Source: Thermogutta sp.
GTDB taxonomy: Bacteria > Planctomycetota > Planctomycetia > Pirellulales > Thermoguttaceae
NCBI RefSeq assembly: GCF_014359955.1
Contig: NZ_JACIYL010000221.1
Span: 1 to 5,867 of the forward strand
Direction: 5' to 3'
Length of the DNA: 5,867 bases
Within the stretch, counting starts at the first letter, position 1. Each line of letters opens with the position of its first letter. This document shows, one piece after another, positions 1-5,516 of the stretch. The position numbers were made by a program, and so were the translations under genes. Under the pieces are notes generated by a model. It was not told the DNA's origin, did not search any database, and was given only the letters and a program-made list of their open reading frames with translations.

Positions 1-828
1 CGAAAGGGCAAATATACTTACTGGCGAAATTACCAACCTTTCAACTTTGACGGCCTTTACAACGAGTATCGTAATAAGCAGGCTGCCTACCGAGAATGGT
101 GGGATCTTTATCAGAAGGGACAACTCAACCCGGTACAAAGAGCGTTTTTTGAACCAAAACCGCCCGAGTGCCTTTTCGATATAGAAAAGGATCCCCATGA
201 AACCGTCAATCTGGCGAGTGATCCGCACTACGCCGAGATCCTCACAGACATGCGAAAGACGATGCACGATTGGGTGACCGGACTGCCAGATCTCGGTTTT
301 ATTCCCGAGCCCGTATTCGTGCGGGAAAGCCAGGGTGATGGTTACTCCTACGGCCAGCGCAATAAACAGCGCATAGCACGACTGGTTGAAATCGCTGACT
401 GGCAGCTTCGGCCATTCGCGGAGGTTGCCCCGATGTTGGAAAAGGCATTACAAGCGGACGATCCTTTGGAGCGGTATTGGGCCGTCATCACGTGCAGTGC
501 GTTTGGGAAAGAAGCACGGGCACTGGCCGATTCCATCCGCAAAATGGCGGCGGGCGATCCCGACAGATTGGTGCGGATGCGGGCGGCCGAGTTTCTGGGG
601 TTGACGGGCGAGGGAGATCCGCGACCATTCTTGATGGACATCCTCCAAAAGACTGACGATCCCGTGGAGGCCAACCTGATTTTGAACACAGTTGTGCTTC
701 TCAAGGATGGGCCATCCCGGCTGAAGTTTGATCTGACACCGTTGCATTCGGCCGTCTGGTTTAATGCACCGGGGGAAGTGGCACGCCGGATCAGATATCT
801 GATGGGAGAAGACGAAGCGAATAAATAG
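1..828 (+). CDS. Sulfatase, C-terminal part (5' end outside window), with HEAT-like tail
   Basis: The open frame runs from the first base to TAG at 826-828, giving 275 residues with no start in the window. The first ATG in frame (250) is internal, because recognisable sulfatase sequence lies before it. Residues 1-11 (RKGKYTYWRNY) and residues 56-72 (ECLFDIEKDPHETVNLA) match the usual C-terminal subdomain of type I sulfatases, where a 'KYI' strand is followed by 'LYDL..DP.E..NLA'. Family members hydrolyse sulfate esters, often on polysaccharides, and are normally exported; the catalytic formylglycine motif and any signal peptide would be upstream and cannot be seen. After residue 140 come short helical pairs with a HEAT-like pattern (near 153-170, 186-203 and 218-234, each beginning with a DP turn). 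This extension occurs in some planctomycete sulfatases and probably mediates protein contacts. It converges with the downstream oxidoreductase. The sulfatase assignment is firm; the substrate is unknown. Confidence 0.88.
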   Translation, partial: RKGKYTYWRNYQPFNFDGLYNEYRNKQAAYREWWDLYQKGQLNPVQRAFFEPKPPECLFDIEKDPHETVNLASDPHYAEILTDMRKTMHDWVTGLPDLGFIPEPVFVRESQGDGYSYGQRNKQRIARLVEIADWQLRPFAEVAPMLEKALQADDPLERYWAVITCSAFGKEARALADSIRKMAAGDPDRLVRMRAAEFLGLTGEGDPRPFLMDILQKTDDPVEANLILNTVVLLKDGPSRLKFDLTPLHSAVWFNAPGEVARRIRYLMGEDEANK

Positions 829-1185
829 CGAATTTCAAGGCCAAATAGAAAAACACATTCATGTGGCGGACAAATCGCGCCATCTTTCACACGGCGGATT
901 CTATTTCCCCGTAGGCTAAAGCTCTCAATATAAAGCGCGCAGTCCGTCGTGTGGTTTTTGGCGTAATAGTGCGCATCGCCCGGATCGGTGAGAAGACCCG
1001 GGCTAAGTGACGTGATAGGCTGGCAAGCAAGGCGCTTGCTAACGCGGTCGAAGGCCATGCCGACGTCGGTCGGGGAAGCGCTACACTTCCCCTGGCGATG
1101 GTACCCGCGGACTTGCCAAAAACGTGGTATGGAGGTTACATCCGCCCCTGTCATCAAGCCGGGCGGGGAAAGATTGTTGTCTTGC

Positions 1186-1202
1186 GCCGATTCGGAATCG
1201 GC
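1186..1202. repeat. 17-bp near-perfect palindrome
   Basis: GCCGATTC and GAATCGGC form 8-bp perfect arms around a single central G. The dyad lies in the non-coding gap between the sulfatase and the oxidoreductase. The one-base centre fits a DNA-level protein site better than an RNA hairpin, but no function can be assigned from position, since both neighbouring genes end here. Confidence 0.5.
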
Positions 1203-1214
1203 CAATGACGGCCG

Positions 1215-1260
1215 GTATCTTCAAACAGCCCGGGCGGGTGCCCTGCTGTTCATGAGATAC
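1215..1260. repeat. 46-nt composite stem-loop
   Basis: Three stacked stems share one axis: GTATCT (1215-1220) with AGATAC (1255-1260), AACAGC (1224-1229) with GCTGTT (1245-1250), and GGGC (1232-1235) with GCCC (1240-1243) around a GGGT loop. Short internal loops separate them, for 16 paired bases in total. It could slow or end transcription from either convergent gene, but no T-run follows on either strand. Confidence 0.45.
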
Positions 1261-1280
1261 TCACAAGCCTGAGCCGAAGG

Positions 1281-1322
1281 TCTTCCGCGTCTCTGTGGAC
1301 AGCTTCTCGATGACGCGGAAGA
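1281..1322 (-). terminator. Stem-loop just after the oxidoreductase stop, possible terminator
   Basis: TCTTCCGCGTC (1281-1291) and GACGCGGAAGA (1312-1322) are perfect 11-bp arms with a 20-nt loop, which itself can form a small CTGT/ACAG stem. On the minus strand the hairpin starts 5 nt after the oxidoreductase TGA. The position suits transcript end formation or 3'-end protection, but the U-tract of a classic intrinsic terminator is absent, so the role is an inference. Confidence 0.45.
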
Positions 1323-1327
1323 GAGCG

Positions 1328-2713
1328 TCACAGCGTCCATCCCTGGCGGTACGGCGGGCGAAGAAGCGCGTCGGCCTCGTCGTTGCCCACGATGCGGCAG
1401 GCGACGGGATCATATTCCAGGGGTTCGTCGAATCGACCAGCCACATTGGCCGCCAAAAGCAATTCAATGACAGGACCTGCGTGGTCGAAGTTGGAAAACG
1501 GCTGGCCCGTGCCACGACACGCGTCGAGCCACTCGTATTCATGCCCCCTTACCCTGGGATAACGCTTGGGTGGTTCCGTTTGTTCGGGAAACTTCTCGAC
1601 GGGTAAAATCTGGCACACCGAATTGTGAGCATTGGTGTGGACGACGCCTTTCTCACCCACAAGCAGGGTGCCGGAACGGGGCGTCCAGCTCCTGTCCTTC
1701 CATTCCAGATCGCGACCCGCAAGCTCCTCGAGTTTTGTCCAAACCCTTTGCCGTCGCAGTTCATCCTCATTGGCGTTGTACCAGTGGATGATCGCCGGAG
1801 GCTGGGAAGATCGCGCGGGAATATAAAACCGCACGAACTGCCAACGAGGAAAGCCATAAGGAGCCTTCTCGGGAATCTCGCTTTCAATGCGAATTCGCTT
1901 ACCGGAGCTTGCCGGAGGATCCCATAGTTCGCGGAGTTTCAGCGCCTTGAACGCGAGATTGAGCGAATGCGAGCCACCTCCACCCAGGCATCCGGTGCCA
2001 AAGTCCCACCAGCCACCCCATCCCGCGACATACTGGGGATGGTATGGCCGCTCGGCCGCTGGCCCCAACCAGAGATCCCAGCTCAGATTTGGGGGAACGG
2101 GTGGCTGATCCTTCGGGGGAGTTCGTGGTCCGCTTCCCCCGAAGACGAACCACACGTGCACTTGCCGGATGTTCCCAATGATGCCGTCTTCAAGCAGTTC
2201 GAGAGTACGGCGGAATGAATCGGTGGCCATTCCCTGATTGCCCATCTGGGTGGCGACTCGCTTCTGACTGGCCAGATCGCGCAAGACTCGGGCCTCGCGG
2301 ACGTCGTGGCTGATGGGCTTTTCACAATAGACGTGCTTGTTGAGATGAATTGCAGCCGCCGAGATCACCGCATGTGTATGATCAGGTGTTGCCACGACCA
2401 CCGCGTCGATCTGGCTGCCTTTTTCATCAAGCATTCTCCGGAAATCCTGATACAAGGCGGCCCCCGGCAGTTTCTCGGCGAGCTTGCCTAACTGTTCAGT
2501 GTTGGCGTCGCACAAGGCGACGGGCTTCGCTCCGATTCGGGCAAAGGTGGGTGCAAGATAGCTTCCCCGTTTACCGAGACCCACTGCGGCGTAGGCCACT
2601 TGTTCATTCGCCTCATAAGAGAAAGCCGCTCTGCTGGAGGGCAAAATGCACCATGCAATACCGGTGGCGAGTGATTGTTTGAGCCACCTCCGGCGAGTCA
2701 TTCGGTGGGCCAT
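1328..2713 (-). CDS. Tat-exported Gfo/Idh/MocA family oxidoreductase
   Basis: 461 residues from ATG (2713) to TGA (1328-1330). The start is supported by GGGAGG seven bases upstream. Residues 6-12 (TRRRWLK) followed by a hydrophobic stretch to about 30 form a twin-arginine signal, so the protein should be folded with its cofactor and exported. The Rossmann domain follows: GLGKRG at 45-50 binds the dinucleotide, CDAN (68-71) ends strand 2, ATPDHTHA spans 108-115 and EKP spans 131-133, with Lys132 the family's usual catalytic lysine. The C-terminal substrate domain includes WDFGTGCLGGGGSHS (236-250), holding the expected His249, though the Asp commonly seen in this motif (GD.G.H) is Gly here. 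The family oxidises or otherwise converts sugars and related compounds using NAD(P); exported planctomycete members are very numerous and their substrates are mostly unknown. It has its own promoter candidate and is probably monocistronic. The family call is firm, the substrate is not. Confidence 0.92.
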   Translation of the reverse strand: MAHRMTRRRWLKQSLATGIAWCILPSSRAAFSYEANEQVAYAAVGLGKRGSYLAPTFARIGAKPVALCDANTEQLGKLAEKLPGAALYQDFRRMLDEKGSQIDAVVVATPDHTHAVISAAAIHLNKHVYCEKPISHDVREARVLRDLASQKRVATQMGNQGMATDSFRRTLELLEDGIIGNIRQVHVWFVFGGSGPRTPPKDQPPVPPNLSWDLWLGPAAERPYHPQYVAGWGGWWDFGTGCLGGGGSHSLNLAFKALKLRELWDPPASSGKRIRIESEIPEKAPYGFPRWQFVRFYIPARSSQPPAIIHWYNANEDELRRQRVWTKLEELAGRDLEWKDRSWTPRSGTLLVGEKGVVHTNAHNSVCQILPVEKFPEQTEPPKRYPRVRGHEYEWLDACRGTGQPFSNFDHAGPVIELLLAANVAGRFDEPLEYDPVACRIVGNDEADALLRPPYRQGWTL

Positions 2714-2720
2714 GGGTCAA

Positions 2721-2726
2721 CCTCCC
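2721..2726 (-). promoter_or_regulatory. Ribosome binding site of the oxidoreductase
   Basis: The minus strand reads GGGAGG, seven bases before the ATG at 2713. This favours that start over the next in-frame ATG at residue 5 (2701), which would lie 19 bases away. Confidence 0.7.
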
Positions 2727-2814
2727 GGTTCCGGAACGATACTTGCGTCGAGTGGGTGGACGGGACTCTTTGGAAGTTTGCGGCGTGGTCGAAGCCCTTG
2801 GCTTGTCTGCCGAT

Positions 2815-2842
2815 AGTATAACCCGACTGGCTGAGCAAGCAA
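2815..2842 (-). promoter_or_regulatory. Possible sigma-70 promoter of the oxidoreductase
   Basis: Read on the minus strand, TTGCTT (2842-2837) is followed after 16 bases by TATACT (2820-2815). The -10 matches consensus in five of six positions; the -35 matches only its first three bases well. Transcription would start near 2808, leaving a leader of about 95 nt before the ATG at 2713. This is a pattern match only. Confidence 0.35.
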
Positions 2843-3153
2843 CGCTCCTGAGCTCCGAACGAGCCCCATTGTGGTATTGCAAGGGCAACTGATGAATGGT
2901 CCCTAAACACTCGCGAATAAACAGAGGAAAACCGGTCGGTAGCGTGGACTATCCAACGTGCGAATATGGAGACGACAAGCAACTCTCACCGGGCTGAACC
3001 TGGCTCCTGCTTAAGGCGTTGTCCGGGTCGGCGCCGATTTCCAGGAGGAAAAAGTGGGGATGACTTCGTCGGGAGCCGCCTCAGATGCGCCATAGCCGCA
3101 GATGCATGACAAGGACCCAGCACCGCGGTTACGGCACTCGACGGCAGAGTCCA

Positions 3154-5034
3154 TCACCCTGCCCGAAGTCGGCGTTCAATCTCGCGAATCGTTTCTCGGA
3201 GGGGGCGATGCCCTTCTGAGACGGCGGCAGCTCCTTTGCCCGAGAGCCATTCCTCCACGCGCTTTTGGGCCGAGATGACGGTCGCGTGACTCCGTCGGCC
3301 GAAAAACCGGCCGATCTCCGAAAGATTGGCCCTTGTGCATTTGCGAGCAAGCCACATGGCGAGCATGCGCGGCTGCGTGACGCTGCGATCTTTTCTGTCA
3401 CTTTGGAGTGCGCCGGGCGGAAGAGCAAACGCGCGGCAAACCTCTCGCTCGATATCGGCAAGCGTCACCTGCTTGATACCTTCGGGGACAAGGTCGGAAA
3501 GGATTTCCGCGGCGAGCTGGCGATCAGGCGCCCTCTTGAGGGCCTTCGCAGCGGCCTCCAGACGTCGCAGGGCACCTATGAGCTGACGAACGCTTCGCGC
3601 GAAGGATTCGGCAATCCACTGCTGGACCTCGCGATCCAGGGCAAAACTCGCCGCAAGACAGAAGTTTTCAACGATTTTCATCCGCGTCGCGAAATCTGGC
3701 GGATCGATGCGACAGACGATACCTCCCTCCAATCGGCTCCGCAGTTCAGGAGTCAATTCGCGAAGCTCAGAGGGAGGTCGGTCCGCAGCGCAGACGACCT
3801 GACAGCCGTTCTTCATCAGGGTGTCAAGCGTGTAGAGCAACTCGATCTGCGTCTGTCGCTTGCCTCCGAAGAACTGGAGGTCATCCAGAATGAGGAGTTG
3901 GACGCCCCGGTATTTCTGACGAAAAACAGGGATCGTTCCCGATTGGAGAGCCTCCACATAGGCGCTGGTAAATTGCTCGGCAGAAAGATATAACGCGGCA
4001 ACACGTGGATTCCGTTTTTTAACCCCTTTCCAAATACCCTCCAGAAGGTGTGTCTTACCCACACCGCTTGGTCCGTGGATCACTAGAGGGGAATAACTCC
4101 CCAGCTTTCGCGTGATTGTCTCAGCAGCGGCGTACGCCAGTCGGTTGCAATCCCCTACAACAAAAGTTTCCAGAACGGCAAACCCCAGTTGGCCCGTTCG
4201 ATGGCCGGGAGTGGGCTGAGAATTGGGGGACGTCGGCCTGCTTCGCGTTCTGTGGAGATGCGAGTCCTCTGAGGGGTCGCTCCCCGTGGCAAGCAGTTCG
4301 CTTTGCGGATCGGCCTCGCTAAAGGCTGCGTCTGTTGGAGGGCTGATTATCCGCAAAGAAGGTTGTGACGAGATCCAGTTACCGGATGTGAGAGGACTCT
4401 CATCCTCGCCGGAGGCGACTGGTACTTCCACAGCGATGTGAGGCGCGAAGTCGCCAGATTTATGCGGCCCATCCTCACATGTTTCCGTAGTACCAGGCAT
4501 TTCGTGGCCGCCGACTTCCGACACAGTTGGCTTGCCCCCCGTGGGTGGACCGGAGGTGACGCACTCAAGGTTTGCGGCGGCGTCCTTTGCAGGATGCTCA
4601 CAGAAACGCGCTGCGTGAGCGAAGAGTGGCAAATCGTCCAGCGAAGAGGGATGCGTGTGAGAGGACGCAGTCCGGCGGGAACTGACCCTTTTGGCTGCCG
4701 CAGTCGCTGCGCGAGTGCCGTCGTGGCTCGAACGCCTGGTGGGTCTGGAAGGTATGGGCTCTTCCTCCTCCGTTACACTCAAGTTCTCGTTGCACTCGTA
4801 GTGAACTCGGGGGATTTGGCCGAAGACTGCCTGGCAGGCTTCCTCAATCGCGTCGTGAAAGACTGTTCGAATCCAATCGACATAAAAACTGTTTGCAACC
4901 TGGAGCGTAAGCTGGGCACCATCCCAAAGGAAGCGCGTACGTCGGCCGAACCATAGGACATAGCGATCATATCCGACCTTATCGGCCAGCACCTTTCGGA
5001 GGGCCGATATGACTTCCTTTTCATCCCTGGTCAC
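3154..5034 (-). CDS. dnaA: Chromosomal replication initiator protein DnaA
   Basis: 626 residues from GTG (5034-5032) to TGA (3154-3156). DnaA is the AAA+ ATPase that binds DnaA boxes, melts oriC and loads the helicase. Domain I is residues 1-84 (YVLWFG at 26-31, VANSFYVDWIR at 46-56). Domain II is an unusually long polar linker, about 85-282, making the protein far longer than the usual 440-470 residues. Domain III carries Walker A GPSGVGKT (321-328), Walker B LLILDDLQF (380-388), sensor 1 AADRPP (416-421), the arginine finger in LRSRLEGG (Arg434) and sensor 2 VRQLIGAL (Arg483). Domain IV ends in the box-recognition helix GRRSHATVISAQKRV (579-593). I chose GTG 5034 because AGGAG lies ten bases upstream and domain I homology begins there; an upstream in-frame GTG at 5136 lacks a Shine-Dalgarno sequence. 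The next gene is the oxidoreductase rather than dnaN. Some planctomycetes have two dnaA genes, so this may be either copy; intact ATPase motifs argue it is functional. Confidence 0.95.
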   Translation of the reverse strand: MTRDEKEVISALRKVLADKVGYDRYVLWFGRRTRFLWDGAQLTLQVANSFYVDWIRTVFHDAIEEACQAVFGQIPRVHYECNENLSVTEEEEPIPSRPTRRSSHDGTRAATAAAKRVSSRRTASSHTHPSSLDDLPLFAHAARFCEHPAKDAAANLECVTSGPPTGGKPTVSEVGGHEMPGTTETCEDGPHKSGDFAPHIAVEVPVASGEDESPLTSGNWISSQPSLRIISPPTDAAFSEADPQSELLATGSDPSEDSHLHRTRSRPTSPNSQPTPGHRTGQLGFAVLETFVVGDCNRLAYAAAETITRKLGSYSPLVIHGPSGVGKTHLLEGIWKGVKKRNPRVAALYLSAEQFTSAYVEALQSGTIPVFRQKYRGVQLLILDDLQFFGGKRQTQIELLYTLDTLMKNGCQVVCAADRPPSELRELTPELRSRLEGGIVCRIDPPDFATRMKIVENFCLAASFALDREVQQWIAESFARSVRQLIGALRRLEAAAKALKRAPDRQLAAEILSDLVPEGIKQVTLADIEREVCRAFALPPGALQSDRKDRSVTQPRMLAMWLARKCTRANLSEIGRFFGRRSHATVISAQKRVEEWLSGKGAAAVSEGHRPLRETIREIERRLRAG

Positions 5035-5168
5035 TGCTCCACCGCTCCTGCTGCGCGTACCTTCAGCGCAATGATTCCAGCGATCGTGCGATGTGATTGA
5101 CGCTGAACAGGCTGCGCAATCAGATGAGTTGCGCACGAGGGATGAACCGCGTCATCCTCAGCCTGCAT
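5031..5168 (-). CDS. Possible 45-residue leader ORF coupled to dnaA
   Basis: An ATG at 5168-5166 opens a 45-codon frame that ends in TGA at 5033-5031. That TGA overlaps the dnaA GTG as GTGA, the classic arrangement for translational coupling. GGTGA (minus strand, 5178-5174), part of the extended Shine-Dalgarno complement, lies five bases before the ATG, and the predicted dnaA transcript would start about 15 nt upstream of it. The peptide begins MQAEDDAVHPSC and ends VRAAGAVEQ; it shows no domain, signal or membrane segment that I recognise. It may be a leader peptide controlling dnaA translation, or a chance frame in GC-rich DNA. Conservation is unknown. Confidence 0.3.
   Translation of the reverse strand: MQAEDDAVHPSCATHLIAQPVQRQSHRTIAGIIALKVRAAGAVEQ
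5045..5049 (-). promoter_or_regulatory. Ribosome binding site of dnaA
   Basis: The minus strand reads AGGAG, ten bases before GTG 5034. A second GGAG lies only two bases before the GTG, too close to be the main site. This is the main sequence reason for starting dnaA at 5034. Confidence 0.55.
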
Positions 5169-5189
5169 GTGTGTCACCCGATGAGCGTG

Positions 5190-5217
5190 ATTCTACCGCT
5201 GACAGCACTGCTGTCAA
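5190..5217 (-). promoter_or_regulatory. Sigma-70 promoter of dnaA
   Basis: The minus strand has a perfect -35 TTGACA (5217-5212), a 16-bp spacer and the -10 TAGAAT (5195-5190), which matches consensus in five of six positions. Transcription should begin near 5183, about 149 nt before the dnaA GTG. It is the best promoter match in the window and points the right way. Confidence 0.7.
5200..5216. promoter_or_regulatory. 17-bp dyad over the dnaA -35 and spacer, putative operator
   Basis: TGACAGCA and TGCTGTCA form perfect 8-bp arms around one central C. The right arm covers five bases of the -35 element and the left arm reaches into the spacer. A protein bound here would block RNA polymerase, so a repressor site is the simplest reading. 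I do not recognise it as the site of a known regulator; it does not resemble a DnaA box. Part of the symmetry comes from the TTGACA hexamer itself. Confidence 0.5.
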
Positions 5218-5306
5218 AGCCCCACAACCGGGTTGCTGTGCAGAATTTTCTGTGGCCGTTTTTGAACGGTTAGACCACTCCGCAAAACGCAAAACGTCTT
5301 TGCCAT

Positions 5307-5320
5307 CGAAAAATTTTTCG
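5307..5320. repeat. 14-bp perfect AT-rich palindrome
   Basis: CGAAAAATTTTTCG is fully self-complementary, with an A5T5 core. Such A-tract/T-tract junctions are bent or easily opened, and this one stands out in GC-rich surroundings, 90 bp upstream of the dnaA -35. It may be an architectural or unwinding element or a regulator site; no partner can be named. Confidence 0.55.
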
Positions 5321-5366
5321 GACGGTTATCCATCAACCGTGGCGTGGGGAAAGATTGTTACGGAAT

Positions 5367-5398
5367 CATTCAGGCCGTCTTACGCGACGGCATGAATG
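5367..5398 (-). terminator. Strong stem-loop between the acetyltransferase and dnaA, possible terminator
   Basis: CATTCAGGCCGTC (5367-5379) pairs with GACGGCATGAATG (5386-5398), 12 of 13 bases, around a 6-nt loop. It lies about 105 nt past the acetyltransferase stop on the minus strand and could end that transcript before dnaA. Only scattered T residues follow it, with no U-tract, so a DNA-level or origin role is also possible. Confidence 0.35.
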
Positions 5399-5501
5399 GG
5401 TCGCAAGTGGTCGCCTGGATGAGGGTTATGATTTTTTCGTGAATCTCTCAAGCGAATGGAAGGCAGTCATCTGCTGCGCGAAGCGTGGCGTGTCAGTTGG
5501 G

Positions 5502-5516
5502 CGTCACCCGGTGACG
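5502..5516. repeat. 15-bp dyad over the acetyltransferase stop codon
   Basis: CGTCACC and GGTGACG are perfect 7-bp arms around one C, overlapping the TGA of the acetyltransferase (5504-5506). As RNA it could form a 6-bp stem with a 3-nt loop. There is no T-run beyond it. Chance is a fair explanation because half of it is coding sequence. Confidence 0.35.

Larger units (their letters stand above)
829..1327. other. Non-coding gap between convergent genes, rich in inverted repeats
   Basis: I find no convincing gene here. Frames that cross it, such as a plus-strand frame at 988-1272, have no recognisable motifs and no ribosome binding site. Both flanking genes end here, so promoters are not expected. 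The gap contains many small dyads: GCCCGG/CCGGGC (978-983, 998-1003), AGCAAG/CTTGCT (1026-1040), the 10-bp palindrome CCGACGTCGG (1060-1069), GGGGAAG/CTTCCCC (1072-1092), CCGCCC/GGGCGG (1142-1147, 1161-1166), and the larger ones listed separately. No clear U-tract terminator follows the sulfatase stop; only a 5-bp stem (TGGCG at 864-868 with CGCCA at 878-882) lies close behind it. Confidence 0.6.
2714..3153. other. Intergenic region between dnaA and the oxidoreductase
   Basis: 440 bp with no convincing gene. Minus-strand frames at 2613-2888 and 2698-2982 show no family features. The oxidoreductase promoter candidate and ribosome binding site are listed separately. Also present are a 10-bp palindrome TCGGCGCCGA (3028-3037), an 8-bp direct repeat CAAGCAAC (2836-2843 and 2976-2983), and CAGATGC twice (from 3082 and 3099). 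No good hairpin plus T-run marks the end of the dnaA transcript. No 8/9 or better match to the DnaA box TTATCCACA is visible; the nearest, CTATCCAAC (about 2949-2957), matches 6 of 9. Confidence 0.6.
5035..5503. other. dnaA upstream region and candidate replication origin
   Basis: 469 bp between the acetyltransferase stop and dnaA. Beyond the promoter and leader ORF, 5221-5400 has an origin-like look: an odd-centred dyad CAACC-G-GGTTG (5225-5235), a tandem CGCAAAA pair (5281-5294), the AT-rich palindrome at 5307-5320, and TTATCCATC (5326-5334), which matches seven of nine bases of the DnaA box and sits inside ACGGTT/AACCGT inverted arms (5322-5340). ACGGTTA also occurs at 5266-5272. In many bacteria oriC adjoins dnaA. 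Against this, there is no cluster of consensus boxes, so the origin call is tentative. Confidence 0.3.

Noticed and set aside
348..1205. 285-residue minus-strand frame opposite the sulfatase and running into the gap
   Set aside because: It is antisense to a well-supported sulfatase, lacks recognisable motifs, and its extension into the gap shows no family features.
988..1272. 94-residue plus-strand frame in the sulfatase-oxidoreductase gap
   Set aside because: There is no ribosome binding site or known motif, and the frame crosses several inverted repeats; the composition does not look like its coding neighbours.
2698..2982. 94-residue minus-strand frame overlapping the oxidoreductase start
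   Set aside because: It runs through the promoter candidate and leader of the oxidoreductase, shows no family features and has no good ribosome binding site.
3043..3095. Perfect AGGAGG (3043-3048) on the plus strand followed by GTG (3054) and ATG (3060) opening an 11-13 codon frame
   Set aside because: The frame ends at TAG 3093-3095, with no promoter or downstream plus-strand gene. It is most likely a chance purine tract.
3265..3993. 242-residue plus-strand frame inside dnaA
   Set aside because: It lies wholly antisense to the AAA+ and DNA-binding domains of dnaA and reflects GC-rich codon structure; no motif or ribosome binding site of its own was seen.
4438..4956. 172-residue plus-strand frame antisense to the DnaA linker
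   Set aside because: It is a shadow of dnaA domains I-II, with no recognisable domain.
5093..5395. 100-residue plus-strand frame upstream of dnaA
   Set aside because: It is antisense to the dnaA promoter and leader and contains no recognisable features.
5424..5440. AT-rich stretch with a T6 run as a terminator or DnaA-box site
   Set aside because: No hairpin directly precedes the T-run on the plus strand, and GGTTATGAT is too far from the DnaA box consensus.
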